A DNA stretch of 64,000 nucleotides from Lysobacteraceae bacterium 2PB (GCA_005502915.1 SCMT01000015.1:28376-92375); one strand, 5' to 3'. Shown: positions 39,300 to 49,734, numbered from the stretch's first letter. A program made the numbers and translations. The notes: generated by a model not told the origin, from the letters alone.

Positions 39300-40654
39300 T
39301 CAGCCCGGATCCAGTGGCGACAGGCGTGCACGGACTTCGCGGTCCAGCCAGTCCCAGTCGATGCCGTCGAGGCTGTCGCGGCCCGCAGTGGCCTCGACCA
39401 GCAGCGCACGCTGGATGCGGCCGCGTTCGTACGCGGTGGCGTAGGGCACGCGCATGAAGCTGACCATGGCGTAGCGTGGCACGAACAGTCCGGGATGGCG
39501 TTCGGCGAGCTGGCGTTCCAGCTGGCGCTGCAGCAGGAAGTCGGCATCGTCGACGCGATCGCTCATCTCGCGATAGTTCTCCAGCGCCATCGCCTGGATC
39601 GCCGCCGCATTCGGCCGGCGCTCGGCCTCGAACGCGGCGAACGCGCTGGCGAGATCGCGGTCGAGCGCGAGGTGCGAGGCCAGCGACACGCAGTCCTCGA
39701 ACGCGCAGTTCATGCCCTGGCCATGGAACGGCACCATCGCGTGCGCAGCGTCGCCGAGCAGCACCGCGCGGCCGTCGAGATGCCAGCGGTCGAGGTAGAG
39801 CGTGGCGAGCATGCCCCTCGGATTGGCGTCGTAGTCGTGGACCAGGTTCGGGATCAGCGGCACGGCATCGGCGAAATCGCGCTCGAACAGGGCTTTCGCG
39901 GCCTGGCCGTCGGTGATGGCTTCGAAGCTGGTCGGGCCTTCGTTCGGCATGAACAGGGTGACGGTGAAGGTGCGCTCGTCGTTGGGCAGGGCGATGCACA
40001 TGTAGTCGCCGCGCGGCCAGATGTGCAGGGCGTTCGCTTCCATGCGGAAGCCGCCGTCCAGGGCCGGCGGGATCTCCAGTTCCTTGTAGCTGTGCGGCAT
40101 CACCTCGACGCGCTCGCCCAGGTCGGTGGCGCGCAGCATCGCCGCGCGCAGGCTGGAGCCGGCGCCGTCGCTGCCGATCAGGGCATTGAAGCGATGCGCG
40201 ATGTCCTCGCCCTCGCCGACGAAATGCGCGACCTGCGCCTCGAAGTCGACCGATTCCAGCCGGCGATCGAAATGCAGGTTCACGCCTGCGGCTTCGGCGG
40301 CGTCGAGCAGCAGGATGTTGAGGTCGCCGCGGCTGATCGACCAGATGACTTCGCTGTCGTCGCGGCCGTAGCGCTGCAATTGCTCGCCGCCTTCGCGGAA
40401 ATGCACCATCCGGCCGCGCATCATCACCGCCTGCTTCAGCACGTCGGCATCGACGCCGGCCGTGCGCAAGGCGTTGAGGCCGCGCTCGGCGAGGGCAAGG
40501 TTGATCGAGCGACCGCCGGCATAGCCATGGACGCGCGGGTCGCCGCGCCGTTCGAAGAGGTCGACGCGCCAGCCGCGCCGCGCGAGCAGGATGGCGAGCA
40601 GCGGTCCGGCAAGGCCGGCGCCGACGAGGGTGAGGTGGTGGTCGCGGATGTCGC

Positions 40655-40658
<4 letters not shown>
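39300..40658 (-). CDS. kmo: Kynurenine 3-monooxygenase
   Basis: 452-residue FAD monooxygenase that converts kynurenine to 3-hydroxykynurenine with NADPH and O2. FAD motifs are LTLVGAGLAGPLLAILLARRG (GxGxxG) and AVLLGDAAHAMVPFHGQGMN (the DG/GD motif). GYAGGRSINLALAERG is typical of Kmo. A hydrophobic C-terminal region may lie on the membrane as in eukaryotic Kmo. I chose the ATG at 40658, which overlaps the kynU stop (ATGA), over one three codons upstream. It is the second step of the kynurenine pathway in this cluster. Confidence 0.95.
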
Positions 40659-41922
<1,264 letters not shown>

Positions 41923-41926
<4 letters not shown>

Positions 41927-42516
41927 TCGGTCCTCGGGGAAGAGACGGCGGCGTGCGCGTCGAGACGTGCAGGGGCGGATCGTGCGGAGTCAGAGCGTGC
42001 GGAGTCTGAGCGTGCGGCGTCGGCCGCCTCGTCGGGGCAATCGGTGCGATCGAAGCGCATGTCGCGGCTGTAGCGGGTTTCGCCAAGCTGCAATTCGCCT
42101 CCGCGCGGCGGCGACAGGTCCAGGTCCAGCACGGCGGGTTCGGGTTCGGCGGTCTCGGCACGACCGCAGTGGTCGCAGCCGGTCATGCGCAGCATCGCCT
42201 TCCAGGGTGTGACCTGCGTATCGATGCGACCCGTGTACCAGTACTGGCCTGCATAGGTCGGCGCCTGCAGGGTCGCGTCGCGGCAGACGCGCAATTCCCG
42301 ATACAGGGTGATTTGCTCGCCTTCGATCCTGACCGCGCCGATGAAATACAGCGGTTCGCCATCCAGCGTGCTGCCGGCGCCGGGCTGGCGCTCGATGCCG
42401 ATGTAGGCATCGAGCAGTTCGGGTCTTGGCGAAGTGGCATCGCTTTCCTGCGCCTGCGCCTGCATCACGCCTGCGAGCGACAGCAGCCCTGCGGCGATGG
42501 CGGTCGCTGTCTTCAT
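41923..42516 (-). CDS. Exported protein of unknown function in the kynurenine operon
   Basis: 197 residues, not recognised. A signal peptide ends MQAQAQ (about residue 23). The mature domain (about 30-145) has four conserved-looking cysteines (VCRDATL, GCDHCGR) and strands such as EPLYFIGAVRIEGEQITLYREL and AGQYWYTGRIDTQV. The C-terminal 40 residues are low-complexity Ala/Arg/Ser/Asp with the repeated unit ARSDS, encoded by a 15-bp tandem repeat. It overlaps both neighbours by 4 bases (ACMSD and KynU), so it is made with the pathway enzymes, yet it leaves the cytoplasm. Confidence 0.7.
41981..42025. repeat. 15-bp tandem repeat, three units
   Basis: CGTGCGGAGTCAGAG, CGTGCGGAGTCTGAG and a diverged third copy (CGTGCGGCGTCGGCC) in head-to-tail order inside the exported-protein gene. 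In frame they encode Ala-Arg-Ser-Asp-Ser units, so copy-number change would not shift the frame. Confidence 0.6.
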
Positions 42517-43523
42517 GCGAACCGCGCCTTCGGCAGGCCCAGCCATTCCAGCGCGGTGCCGTGGTAGAGCCGCGCCTGTTCGGCTTCGGACAGGTTGAGT
42601 GCGGCGATGCCGGCGCCGGGTTCCTGCTCGCCGAGCGGGAACGGGTAGTCGGTGCCGAGCATGATGCGGTCGACGCCGCAGGTGTCGATCAGGTAGCGCA
42701 GCGCGCGCGGATCGGCGACCCAGGAATCGAAGTAGAAACGCGACAGGTATTCGCGCGGATTGCGGAAGTTGTCGGTCGCCACCAGGTCCGGGCGCATGTT
42801 GAAGCCATGCTCGATGCGGCCGATGGTGTACGGGAAACTGCCGCCGCCGTGGGCGAGGCAGACCTTGAGTTTCGGCAAGCGTTCCAGCACGCCGCCGAAG
42901 ATCAGGCAGCACGCGGCGCGCGACTGCTCGGCGGGCATGCCGACCAGCCAGGGCAGCCAGTACTTCGGCATCGACTCGGTGCCCATCATGTCCCACGGAT
43001 GGATCAGGATCGCGGCGCCGAGTTCGCTGGCGGCTTGGAAGAAATCGAACAGTTCCGGTGCGTCGAGGTTCCAGTCGTTGATGTGCGAACCGATCTGCAC
43101 GCCCTGCAGGCCGAGCTGGTCGACGCAGCGCTCCAGTTCCTGGATCGCGAGGCGCGGCGACTGCAGCGGCACGGTGCCGATGCCGGCGTAGTGGCGCGGA
43201 TAGTCGCGCAGCGCTTCGGCCATGTGGTCGTTGAGCGCCTGGTGCAGATCGTGCGCGTGCTGCGGCTTGGCCCAGTAGCTGAACATCACCGGCACGGTGC
43301 TGATCACCTGCACCTGCACGCCGAAGCCGGCGAACTCCTCGATGCGCAGTTTCGGATCCCAGGTCTTAGGCCAGATTTCGCGGAAGAACTTGCCGTCCTT
43401 GTAGATGCGGGAACGGCCGTCGTCGCCGTGGTGGATCACCGGGAAGCGGATGTCGCCGTATTTCGCGGCGAGATCCGGCCAGTGGCGCGGCAGGTAATGG
43501 GCGTGGGTGTCGATCTTGAGCAT
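42513..43523 (-). CDS. nbaD: 2-amino-3-carboxymuconate-6-semialdehyde decarboxylase (ACMSD)
   Basis: 336-residue zinc amidohydrolase-fold decarboxylase that turns ACMS into 2-aminomuconate semialdehyde plus CO2, diverting carbon from quinolinate/NAD toward catabolism. The zinc motif HxH is in MLKIDTHAHYLP. GTESMPKYWLPWLVGMPAE, CLAHGGGSFPYTIGRIEHG (His) and DRIMLGTDYPFPLGEQEPG (Asp) are family hallmarks. I chose the ATG at 43523; it gives the length usual for the family (human 336), and the ATG seven codons earlier has no ribosome site. The stop overlaps the next start. Confidence 0.93.
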   Translation of the reverse strand: MLKIDTHAHYLPRHWPDLAAKYGDIRFPVIHHGDDGRSRIYKDGKFFREIWPKTWDPKLRIEEFAGFGVQVQVISTVPVMFSYWAKPQHAHDLHQALNDHMAEALRDYPRHYAGIGTVPLQSPRLAIQELERCVDQLGLQGVQIGSHINDWNLDAPELFDFFQAASELGAAILIHPWDMMGTESMPKYWLPWLVGMPAEQSRAACCLIFGGVLERLPKLKVCLAHGGGSFPYTIGRIEHGFNMRPDLVATDNFRNPREYLSRFYFDSWVADPRALRYLIDTCGVDRIMLGTDYPFPLGEQEPGAGIAALNLSEAEQARLYHGTALEWLGLPKARFA

Positions 43524-43562
43524 GGCGGCGTCAGGACCTTGCATGGAAAAAGAGGGTCGGGA

Positions 43563-44906
43563 TCATGGCGCACGCTCCGGAAGCCGGTGCAGTGCGCCGT
43601 CCTTCATCACGAAGACGACGCTGCGCAGGCGTTCGACATCGGCCAGCGGATCGCCGTCCACGGCGATCAGGTCGGCGATGTAGCCGGTCTGCACGCGGCC
43701 GAGGCGGTCGCCCAGGCCCAGCGCCTCCGCGCCGTTGCGCGTGGCCGCGGCCAGCGCTGCGGAAGCGGGCACGCCGGCGGCGACATACAGGCCGACTTCC
43801 TTCGCGGTGGTGTTCGCGTCGAAGCTCGGGCCGCCATCGGTGCCCAGCGCCAGCGGGACGCCGGCCCGCCATGCGCGACCGGGATTCGCAACGGCGGCAT
43901 CGGCCCAGGCCTTCAGTTCGTCGGTGCCCTTCACGTCGCCGCTGCCGGCGAACATCGACAACTGGGAGCGGACGAAGGCCGCGACCGAGGCCGTGGGCAC
44001 CAGCCAGGCGCGTCGCTGCTTGAACAGGCGGACGGACTCCGCATCGAAATAGGTGCCGTGTTCGATCGTGGTCGCGCCGTTGGACAGCGCGGCGTTGATC
44101 GCTGCGGTGCTATGTGCATGCGCGGCGATCGGCCGGTAGGCGCGGCGCGCGGCTTCGCTCGCGGCGGCGATCTCGTCGTCGAGCATGATCGGCTGCGCGT
44201 CGGCGCGACCACCGGCTTCGCGGCCGGAGCCGGACACGGTGAGCTTGATCCAGTCTGCTCCAGCGTCGATGTTCTCGCGCACCACGCGGCGGCAGGATTC
44301 CACGCCGTCGCAGCCGGCGGGTTCGAAATGCAGTTCGGTCGGTCCCGGAGGTTTCGCGCCATGGCCGCCGGTGCGGGAGATCACGCGACCCGCCGCGAAG
44401 ATGCGCGGGCCGGGCACGTCGCCGGCGGCGATCGCGTCGCGCAGCGCGTACACGGTGCCGCCGTTGTCGCCGACATCGCGGACCGTGGTCACGCCGGCAT
44501 CGAGCAGGCGCTTCGCGTAGCCCGCGCCGGACAGGGCAAGCCGCGCCGGGGACGTGCTCACCTCGGGATCGACGTTCATCGAGATTCCGAGGTGCATGTG
44601 CAGGTCGATCAGGCCGGGCATCACGAAGCGATCGGACAGGTCGATCAGGCGTGCATCGGCGCCGTACTGCGATGCGGGCCGGAAGCCTTCGTCCACCGCG
44701 ACGATGCGATCGCCGCGCACGACCACGGTGCGCGTCTTCAGCGGCGTCTCGCCGGGCGTGGCCAGCAGCGTGCCGGCGTGGATGACGATGGTCGGCGGTG
44801 CGGGCTGCGCGGTGGTCGCTGGCGGCGGGTTCGATTGCGCGATCGCGGCGAAGGCGTGCAGCGCCAGTGCGGCGGCGAGCAGGCGGCGAGCGATGCGTGG
44901 GCTCAT
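43563..44906 (-). CDS. Exported amidohydrolase-family protein
   Basis: 447 residues. A signal peptide ends AFAAIAQ (about residue 24), followed by a Pro/Ala/Thr linker. The metal-dependent hydrolase barrel carries MPGLIDLHMHLGI (HxH), DWIKLTVSGSG (bridging Lys), PIAAHAHSTAAI (His) and IEHGTYFD, with GTDGGPSFD for the catalytic Asp. It resembles imidazolonepropionase-like or Xaa-Pro dipeptidase-like exported enzymes; the substrate is unknown. It lies between ParE (4-base overlap) and ACMSD (39 nt), so it is expressed with the kynurenine genes and may handle a peptide or an aromatic amide outside the cytoplasm. Confidence 0.85.
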   Translation of the reverse strand: MSPRIARRLLAAALALHAFAAIAQSNPPPATTAQPAPPTIVIHAGTLLATPGETPLKTRTVVVRGDRIVAVDEGFRPASQYGADARLIDLSDRFVMPGLIDLHMHLGISMNVDPEVSTSPARLALSGAGYAKRLLDAGVTTVRDVGDNGGTVYALRDAIAAGDVPGPRIFAAGRVISRTGGHGAKPPGPTELHFEPAGCDGVESCRRVVRENIDAGADWIKLTVSGSGREAGGRADAQPIMLDDEIAAASEAARRAYRPIAAHAHSTAAINAALSNGATTIEHGTYFDAESVRLFKQRRAWLVPTASVAAFVRSQLSMFAGSGDVKGTDELKAWADAAVANPGRAWRAGVPLALGTDGGPSFDANTTAKEVGLYVAAGVPASAALAAATRNGAEALGLGDRLGRVQTGYIADLIAVDGDPLADVERLRSVVFVMKDGALHRLPERAP

Positions 44907-45235
44907 GCGGCGATGTCCTCGGCCAGCGGCTCCATGCCGCGCGTGGTGTCGATCACGCGGATCACTTCCACGGCATCGGGCAGGGCCATGTGGCAGAGCA
45001 GGACATGCGGAAAACCGGGGATCGGCAGCGTGCGCAGGGCGACCGGCAGTTCCGGTACGACATGGCGATAGCGGTCGAGGCCGATGTCGGGCGATGCCGC
45101 GAGTCGCGCGCAGGAGGCGTCCACGGCATCGATGAAGCGCAGGCCATCGCTGGCTGCCGTCGCCGCGCAGGCATCGGCGAGATCGGCGATGTCGGCGGCG
45201 GCCTGCGGGCGCAGGCGCAGGGCGCGGGGACTCAT
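44903..45235 (-). CDS. ParE/RelE-type toxin
   Basis: 110 residues. The RelE/ParE fold is visible in LRLRPQAAADIADLADACA at the N-terminus, SCARLAASPDIGLDRYRH in the middle, and strands VALRTLPIPGFPHVLLCHM and EVIRVIDTTRGME at the C-terminus. ParE toxins poison DNA gyrase and RelE toxins cleave mRNA; the sequence looks more ParE-like. Its start overlaps the antitoxin stop (ATGA) and its own stop overlaps the amidohydrolase start. It is therefore a toxin-antitoxin pair fused by overlaps into a metabolic operon, which is unusual. Confidence 0.83.
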   Translation of the reverse strand: MSPRALRLRPQAAADIADLADACAATAASDGLRFIDAVDASCARLAASPDIGLDRYRHVVPELPVALRTLPIPGFPHVLLCHMALPDAVEVIRVIDTTRGMEPLAEDIAA

Positions 45236-45471
45236 GGCTTGAGGCGTTCGCGCTGCTGGGCGAAAAAGGCGTCGCTCACCGGCTCGGCGGGCCCGGAACC
45301 CAGGCCGCTGGCGATCATCGCGCGGAGGCTTTCCTCGGCCTTGCGGCGCTGGCGTTCGCGGATCAGTTCGCGCACGTAGTCCGAGGTGCTGGCGAAGCCG
45401 CCCTCGCGGACCTCTTCCTCGACGAACCGACGCAAGGGATCGGTCAGCGAGACGTTCATCGTGGCGGGCAT
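45232..45471 (-). CDS. ParD-type antitoxin (ribbon-helix-helix)
   Basis: 79 residues. The N-terminal ribbon-helix-helix is MNVSLTDPLRRFVEEEV then FASTSDYVRELIRERQR, followed by a flexible C-terminal tail (AEESLRAMIASGLGSG...) that would wrap the ParE toxin. It probably autoregulates with the toxin through the repeat at 45493-45514. It precedes the toxin with a 4-base overlap, the normal order. Confidence 0.87.
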   Translation of the reverse strand: MPATMNVSLTDPLRRFVEEEVREGGFASTSDYVRELIRERQRRKAEESLRAMIASGLGSGPAEPVSDAFFAQQRERLKP

Positions 45472-45492
45472 GCGGTCTCCGAGGTCGTCACA

Positions 45493-45514
45493 ATGGCCAT
45501 GGCAAAAATTGCCA
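45493..45514. promoter_or_regulatory. Candidate ParD operator
   Basis: Palindrome ATGGCCAT next to inverted repeat TGGCAA-AAA-TTGCCA, 22-43 nt upstream of the antitoxin start. This position and size fit ribbon-helix-helix autoregulation. Confidence 0.45.
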
Positions 45515-45572
45515 AGCGAGGATAACGCCGGGGGCGGGTGGTGTCACGGGGCCAGGCATTGCCGCTTTTTGC

Positions 45573-45598
45573 ACCTTCCCCCGCGTGCGGGGGAAGGT
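45573..45598. repeat. REP-like hairpin between HAO and parD genes
   Basis: 10-bp perfect stem ACCTTCCCCC/GGGGGAAGGT with a 6-nt loop. It sits 36 nt after the dioxygenase stop and could attenuate transcription into the toxin-antitoxin and downstream kynurenine genes. Confidence 0.55.
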
Positions 45599-45633
45599 CG
45601 GGATGGGGGCAGGCTCCCGTCGCGGGAGACCAC

Positions 45634-46161
45634 TCAGCTGCCTGCGTCGTACTTCGCCGGCGCCGGATTGAGGTGGCCGCAGGTCTTGCAGGTGCGATGG
45701 TCGTGCGAGCGGTAGAAGCGGTCGAAGATCGGCGGGAAATCCTGCTCGACGTCGCGCAGGGTGAAGAATTCCTCGAACAGCTTCGTGTTGCAGCGCTCGC
45801 AGTACCAGAGCAGGCCATCCTGTTCGTGCGGCAGGCGCTTGCGCTCGATCACCAGGCCGATGCCGCCGGCCATGCGCTGCGGCGAGTGCGGCACGCGCGG
45901 CGGCAGGTAGAAGCTCTCGCCGGCCCTGATCGGGATATCGCGCACCTTGCCGTCTTCCTGGATGCGCAGCACCATCTCGCCTTCCAGCTGCATGAACCAC
46001 TCCGGGCCTTCGTCCCAGTGGTAGTCGGTGCGCTGGTTCGGCCCGCCGACCACCATCACGATGAAGTCCTCGTTGTGGATGCACTTGTTGCCCACCGGCG
46101 GCTTGAGCAGATGGCGGTGCTCGTCGATCCACGCCTGCAGGTTGATGGGATTGGGCAGCAT
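45634..46161 (-). CDS. nbaC: 3-hydroxyanthranilate 3,4-dioxygenase
   Basis: 175-residue cupin that opens the ring of 3-hydroxyanthranilate to ACMS. Active-site iron ligands are in [19 protein letters not shown] (His and Glu) and [10 protein letters not shown] (His). The bacterial form's second, rubredoxin-like iron site is complete at the C-terminus: [10 protein letters not shown] and [11 protein letters not shown]. Length matches bacterial NbaC (about 174). It lies 28 nt after the SbtA-like transporter gene. Confidence 0.96.
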   Translation of the reverse strand: MLPNPINLQAWIDEHRHLLKPPVGNKCIHNEDFIVMVVGGPNQRTDYHWDEGPEWFMQLEGEMVLRIQEDGKVRDIPIRAGESFYLPPRVPHSPQRMAGGIGLVIERKRLPHEQDGLLWYCERCNTKLFEEFFTLRDVEQDFPPIFDRFYRSHDHRTCKTCGHLNPAPAKYDAGS

Positions 46162-46189
46162 GGAGGTTCTCCGGTTCGTCGGGAGGCGC

Positions 46190-47143
46190 TCAGCCGGCGA
46201 TGCGCTGCGCGAGGCTGGCGTACAGCGGGATGCCGATGGCGAGGTTGAACGGGAAGGTCAGGCCGAGCGCGGCGGTGATGCAGCGGCCGACGTCGGCTTC
46301 GGGCAGGCCGGCGCGCACCGCCGCCGGTGCCGCGATGTAGGACGCACTGGAGAGCATCGCGCCGAACACGGTGGCGCCGCCGACGGACAGGCCGCAGGCG
46401 TCGGCGATGAACACGCCGATCACGCCGTGCACCAGCGGCAGCGTGGTCGAGAACACCGCCAGCTTCCACCAGCCTTTGCGCAGCTCGGCCAGACGGCCGG
46501 CGGCGGTCATGCCCATGTCGAGCATGAACAGCATCAGCACGCCCTGGAACAGCGCGAAATACATCGCGTCGACCTTCTTGATGCCGTCGGGTCCGGAGAT
46601 CGCGCCGATCGCCAGGCCACCGAGCAGCAGGATCGCGGTCTTGCCGGTGAACACTTCCTTCAGCGTGTGGTGGCTCGCGGCATCGCTCTGCGTGCTGCGC
46701 CCCAGCGCCAGGCCGATGAGCAGCGCCGGCACTTCCAGTACCACCAGCAGCGCCACCAGCACGCCGTCGGGCGTCTGCCCGCTGCGTTCGGCGAACTGGC
46801 TGGCGGCGATGAAAGTCACCGCGGACACCGAGCCGTAGTGCGCGGCCATCGCCGCCGCCTCGCGACGGATGTCGCCCAGCAGGAACCTCGCCACCGCATA
46901 GGCGCTGAAGGCGGTGAAGGCGCCCGCGGCCAGGGTCACGACCAGCAGCAGCGCCAGCGAGCCCGGGTCCTGGCCGCGCAGGGCCACGCCGCCCTTCAGG
47001 CCGATGGCCAGGAGCAGGAAGATCGAGAGATAGGTCTGGATCTGGTCGGGAATCACCAGGTCGCTGCGCACGGCGCGGGCGACGATGCCCAGCACGAAGG
47101 CCAGCACGACCGCCGACGTGAGATTGGTCAGCAGCAGATCCAT
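46190..47143 (-). CDS. SbtA-like sodium-dependent bicarbonate permease
   Basis: 317 residues with eight to ten transmembrane helices. The family pattern is [25 protein letters not shown] at the N-terminus, [18 protein letters not shown] in the middle, and [25 protein letters not shown] near the C-terminus. These match the DUF897/SbtA family, which imports bicarbonate with sodium in cyanobacteria. There is one base between the deaminase stop and its start, so it is fully coupled to the pathway genes. A beta-carbonic anhydrase lies two genes upstream. The substrate in heterotrophs is not established; an anionic pathway intermediate is a possible alternative. Confidence 0.85.
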   Translation of the reverse strand: MDLLLTNLTSAVVLAFVLGIVARAVRSDLVIPDQIQTYLSIFLLLAIGLKGGVALRGQDPGSLALLLVVTLAAGAFTAFSAYAVARFLLGDIRREAAAMAAHYGSVSAVTFIAASQFAERSGQTPDGVLVALLVVLEVPALLIGLALGRSTQSDAASHHTLKEVFTGKTAILLLGGLAIGAISGPDGIKKVDAMYFALFQGVLMLFMLDMGMTAAGRLAELRKGWWKLAVFSTTLPLVHGVIGVFIADACGLSVGGATVFGAMLSSASYIAAPAAVRAGLPEADVGRCITAALGLTFPFNLAIGIPLYASLAQRIAG

Positions 47144-47144
47144 C

Positions 47145-47579
47145 TCAGCGCCCGGCTCCGGTCAGCGCGGCGACGCACTTGAGTTCGATCGCGATCGGCG
47201 TCGGCAGCGCGGTGATGCCCAGCGTGGTGCGGCAGGGCGCGGTGTCCGCGTCGGGGAAGTATTCGGCCCAGATCGCGTTGTAGGTCGGGAAGTCGCGGGC
47301 CATGTCGGTCAGGTACACGGTCACGTCGACGAGGTCTTCCCAGCGTGCGCCGCTGGCGTCGAGCACCGCGCGCACGTTGGCGAACACTGCGCGGGTCTGC
47401 GCGGCGATGTCGTAGGCGATCAGCCGGCCCTCGGCATCGAGCACGTTGCCGGGGATGCCGTTGCTGGCCGGGTCGCGCGGACCGATGCCCGAGAGGAACA
47501 GCAGGTCGCCGACCCGGCGGGCATGCGGATAACGGCCGACGGCCCTGGGCGCTGCGCTGGCGTGGATGACGTCGTTCAT
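47145..47579 (-). CDS. nbaF: 2-aminomuconate deaminase (RidA family)
   Basis: 144-residue RidA/YjgF-fold enzyme. In this context it is most likely the deaminase turning 2-aminomuconate into 2-oxalocrotonate plus ammonia. Key features are LLFLSGIGPRDP, the catalytic-site Arg in TAPCRTTLGITALPTPIAIELKCVA, and DMARDFPTYNAIWAEYF. The ATG at 47579 overlaps the carbonic anhydrase stop (ATGA) and has AGGA 9 nt upstream; an ATG two codons earlier is possible. Confidence 0.88.
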   Translation of the reverse strand: MNDVIHASAAPRAVGRYPHARRVGDLLFLSGIGPRDPASNGIPGNVLDAEGRLIAYDIAAQTRAVFANVRAVLDASGARWEDLVDVTVYLTDMARDFPTYNAIWAEYFPDADTAPCRTTLGITALPTPIAIELKCVAALTGAGR

Positions 47580-48289
47580 GGGCATGCGTCCTGTCCGGGG
47601 TCGTGAGCGTGCGGCTCGCTGCGGGGGCGGTGCGGAGCTTCGGCCTCAAGCGCCGCGATCGCTCCGGGATACTGCGCGGCCAGTTCCTCGGCGCTGCTGA
47701 CGTGCAGGCCGAGCCGGCGGACCACGCCGTCGTGCAGGCCGTAGATCAGGCCGTGCACGCGCACCGACTGGCCGCGCGCCCACGCATCCTGCACCACGGT
47801 CGCCTGGCACACGTTCGCGACCTGTTCGATCACGTTCAGTTCGCAGAGCCTGGTGTGCCGCGAGGCCTCGTCGCCGACGCGATCGAGCAGGGCGGCATGC
47901 TTGGCGCCGACATCGGCGACGTGGCGCAGCCAGTTGTCGGCGAGGCCGACGCGCGTTCCGGTGAGCGCGGCGTGCACGCCGCTGCAGCCGTAGTGGCCGA
48001 CGATCAGGATGTGCTCGACCTTCAGCAGGTCGATCGCGAACTGCATGACCGACAGGCAGTTCAGGTCGGTGTGCACCACGACGTTGGCGATGTTGCGATG
48101 GACGAACACCTCGCCCGGCGAGAGGCCGATGATCTGGTTGGCCGGCACGCGCGAGTCGGAACAGCCGATCCACAGGTACTTCGGCGCCTGCTGCTGCGAG
48201 AGGCGCTGGAAGAACTCCGGGTCCTCCAGGCGCATGCGCTCGGACCAGTCGCGGTTGTTGTCGAGCAGGGGTTTCAGGGATTGGGGCAC
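47576..48289 (-). CDS. can: Beta-carbonic anhydrase
   Basis: 237-residue zinc enzyme interconverting CO2 and bicarbonate. Zinc ligands and the catalytic dyad are in WIGCSDSRVPANQI (Cys, Asp-Arg) and HILIVGHYGCSGVHAAL (His, Cys). It starts with GTG behind AAGGAAC and lies 20 nt after the semialdehyde dehydrogenase. The last 25 residues are Pro/His/Glu-rich and variable. Placement between two kynurenine-pathway genes suggests it handles the CO2 released by ACMSD, or supplies bicarbonate together with the SbtA-like permease. Confidence 0.94.
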   Translation of the reverse strand: MPQSLKPLLDNNRDWSERMRLEDPEFFQRLSQQQAPKYLWIGCSDSRVPANQIIGLSPGEVFVHRNIANVVVHTDLNCLSVMQFAIDLLKVEHILIVGHYGCSGVHAALTGTRVGLADNWLRHVADVGAKHAALLDRVGDEASRHTRLCELNVIEQVANVCQATVVQDAWARGQSVRVHGLIYGLHDGVVRRLGLHVSSAEELAAQYPGAIAALEAEAPHRPRSEPHAHDPGQDACP

Positions 48290-48309
48290 GAGGTCGTTCC
48301 TTCAGGCTC

Positions 48310-49734
48310 TCAGAGTGCGATGCCGATGTTGCGCGGCTCGGTGAAGAAGCGCATGGCTTCGAGGCCGCCTTCGCGGCCGAGGCCGGACTGGCCCATGCCG
48401 CCGAAGGGCGTGCGCAGGTCGCGCATCAGCCAGGTGTTGATCCACACCATTCCGACCCGCAGCTGCGCGGCGAAGCGGTGCGCGCGCTGCAGCTGCGAGG
48501 TCCAGACCGAAGCGGCGAGGCCGTAGTCGGAGGCATTGGCGAGCGCGAGCGCCTCATCGTCGCTCGCGAAGGATTGCAGGGTGACGACAGGGCCGAAGAT
48601 TTCCTCGCGGTTGGTGTTGCAGTCCGGGCCCAGGCCTTCGATCACCGTCGGCGCGACGAACCAGCCCGGACGGTCCAGCGCATGGCCGCCACAGAGCACC
48701 CGGCCGCCTTCGGCCTTTGCGCGGTCCAGCGCCCGCACCACCTTGTCGAAATGCGCCTGCGACACCAGCGGGCCCATGCGCGCGTCGCTGTCCATCGGGT
48801 CGCCGACACGCAGCGCCAGCGCGCGCTCGACCAGCGCGTCGCGGAATTCGCTGTAGATGCTGCGTTCGACCAGGATGCGCGAGCCGCAGAGGCAGATCTG
48901 GCCGCTGTTCTGGAAGGCCGAGCGCACGATGGTGTCGAGGTGCTCGCGCCAGTCGCTGTCGGCGAAGACGAGGGTCGGGTTCTTGCCGCCGAGTTCCAGC
49001 GACACCTTCTTCAGGCGCTCCGCGCAGAGCACGGCGATGCGCCGGCCGACGGCGGTGCTGCCGGTGAACGACACCGCCTTCACCGCCGGATCGGCGATCA
49101 GCGGTTCGCCGATGTCGGGGCCGAGGCCGTGGACGATGTTGAGCACGCCCGCAGGAAAGCCTATCTCGCAGGCGAGCTGGCCGAGCATCGTCGCGGTGGC
49201 CGGCGTCACTTCGGACGGTTTGGCGACCACCGTGTTGCCTGCCGCCAGTGCCGGGGCGATCTTCCAGGTGAACAGGTACAGCGGCAGGTTCCAGGGCGAG
49301 ATCGTCGCGACCACGCCCAGCGGCTGGCGCAGGGTGTAGTTCAGGCCGGCCTGGCCGTGGTGGGATTCGCTGGCGAACTGGGTCGCGGCGTGGGCGAAGA
49401 AGCGCAGGTTGGAGATCGCGCGAGGGATCTCGGCATCGCGGGCCAGTGCGTACGGTTTGCCGCCGTCACGGGCCTCGGCATGGGCGAAGTCGTCCAGGCG
49501 GGCTTCGATCGCGTCGGCCAGGCGTTCCAGCCAGCGCGCCCGTTCGGTCGGCGGCAGCGCGGACCACGCCGGGAAAGCGGCCTGTGCGGCAGAGATGGCG
49601 GCATCGGCCTCGTCGCCGTCGCCCGCGGCGACGCGGGCATAGGCCTGACCACGGGCCGGATCGAAGACATCGAGCGTGCGGCCGCTGCGCGACGCGCGGG
49701 GGGCGCCACCGATCACGTGCAGGAAGGTGTCCAT
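48310..49734 (-). CDS. nbaE: 2-aminomuconic 6-semialdehyde dehydrogenase
   Basis: 474-residue NAD-dependent aldehyde dehydrogenase. Motifs are VATISPWNLPLYLFTWKIAP (cofactor), VSFTGSTAVGRRI, the catalytic Glu in VSLELGGKNPTLVF and the catalytic Cys in NSGQICLCGSRILVE. Aldehyde dehydrogenases are a broad family; the exact assignment rests on the neighbours, which supply the preceding (ACMSD) and following (RidA-type deaminase) steps. I chose the ATG at 49734, where the conserved N-terminus begins. It is probably the first kynurenine gene of the transcript, with 77 nt of non-coding DNA before it. Confidence 0.9.
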   Translation of the reverse strand: MDTFLHVIGGAPRASRSGRTLDVFDPARGQAYARVAAGDGDEADAAISAAQAAFPAWSALPPTERARWLERLADAIEARLDDFAHAEARDGGKPYALARDAEIPRAISNLRFFAHAATQFASESHHGQAGLNYTLRQPLGVVATISPWNLPLYLFTWKIAPALAAGNTVVAKPSEVTPATATMLGQLACEIGFPAGVLNIVHGLGPDIGEPLIADPAVKAVSFTGSTAVGRRIAVLCAERLKKVSLELGGKNPTLVFADSDWREHLDTIVRSAFQNSGQICLCGSRILVERSIYSEFRDALVERALALRVGDPMDSDARMGPLVSQAHFDKVVRALDRAKAEGGRVLCGGHALDRPGWFVAPTVIEGLGPDCNTNREEIFGPVVTLQSFASDDEALALANASDYGLAASVWTSQLQRAHRFAAQLRVGMVWINTWLMRDLRTPFGGMGQSGLGREGGLEAMRFFTEPRNIGIAL

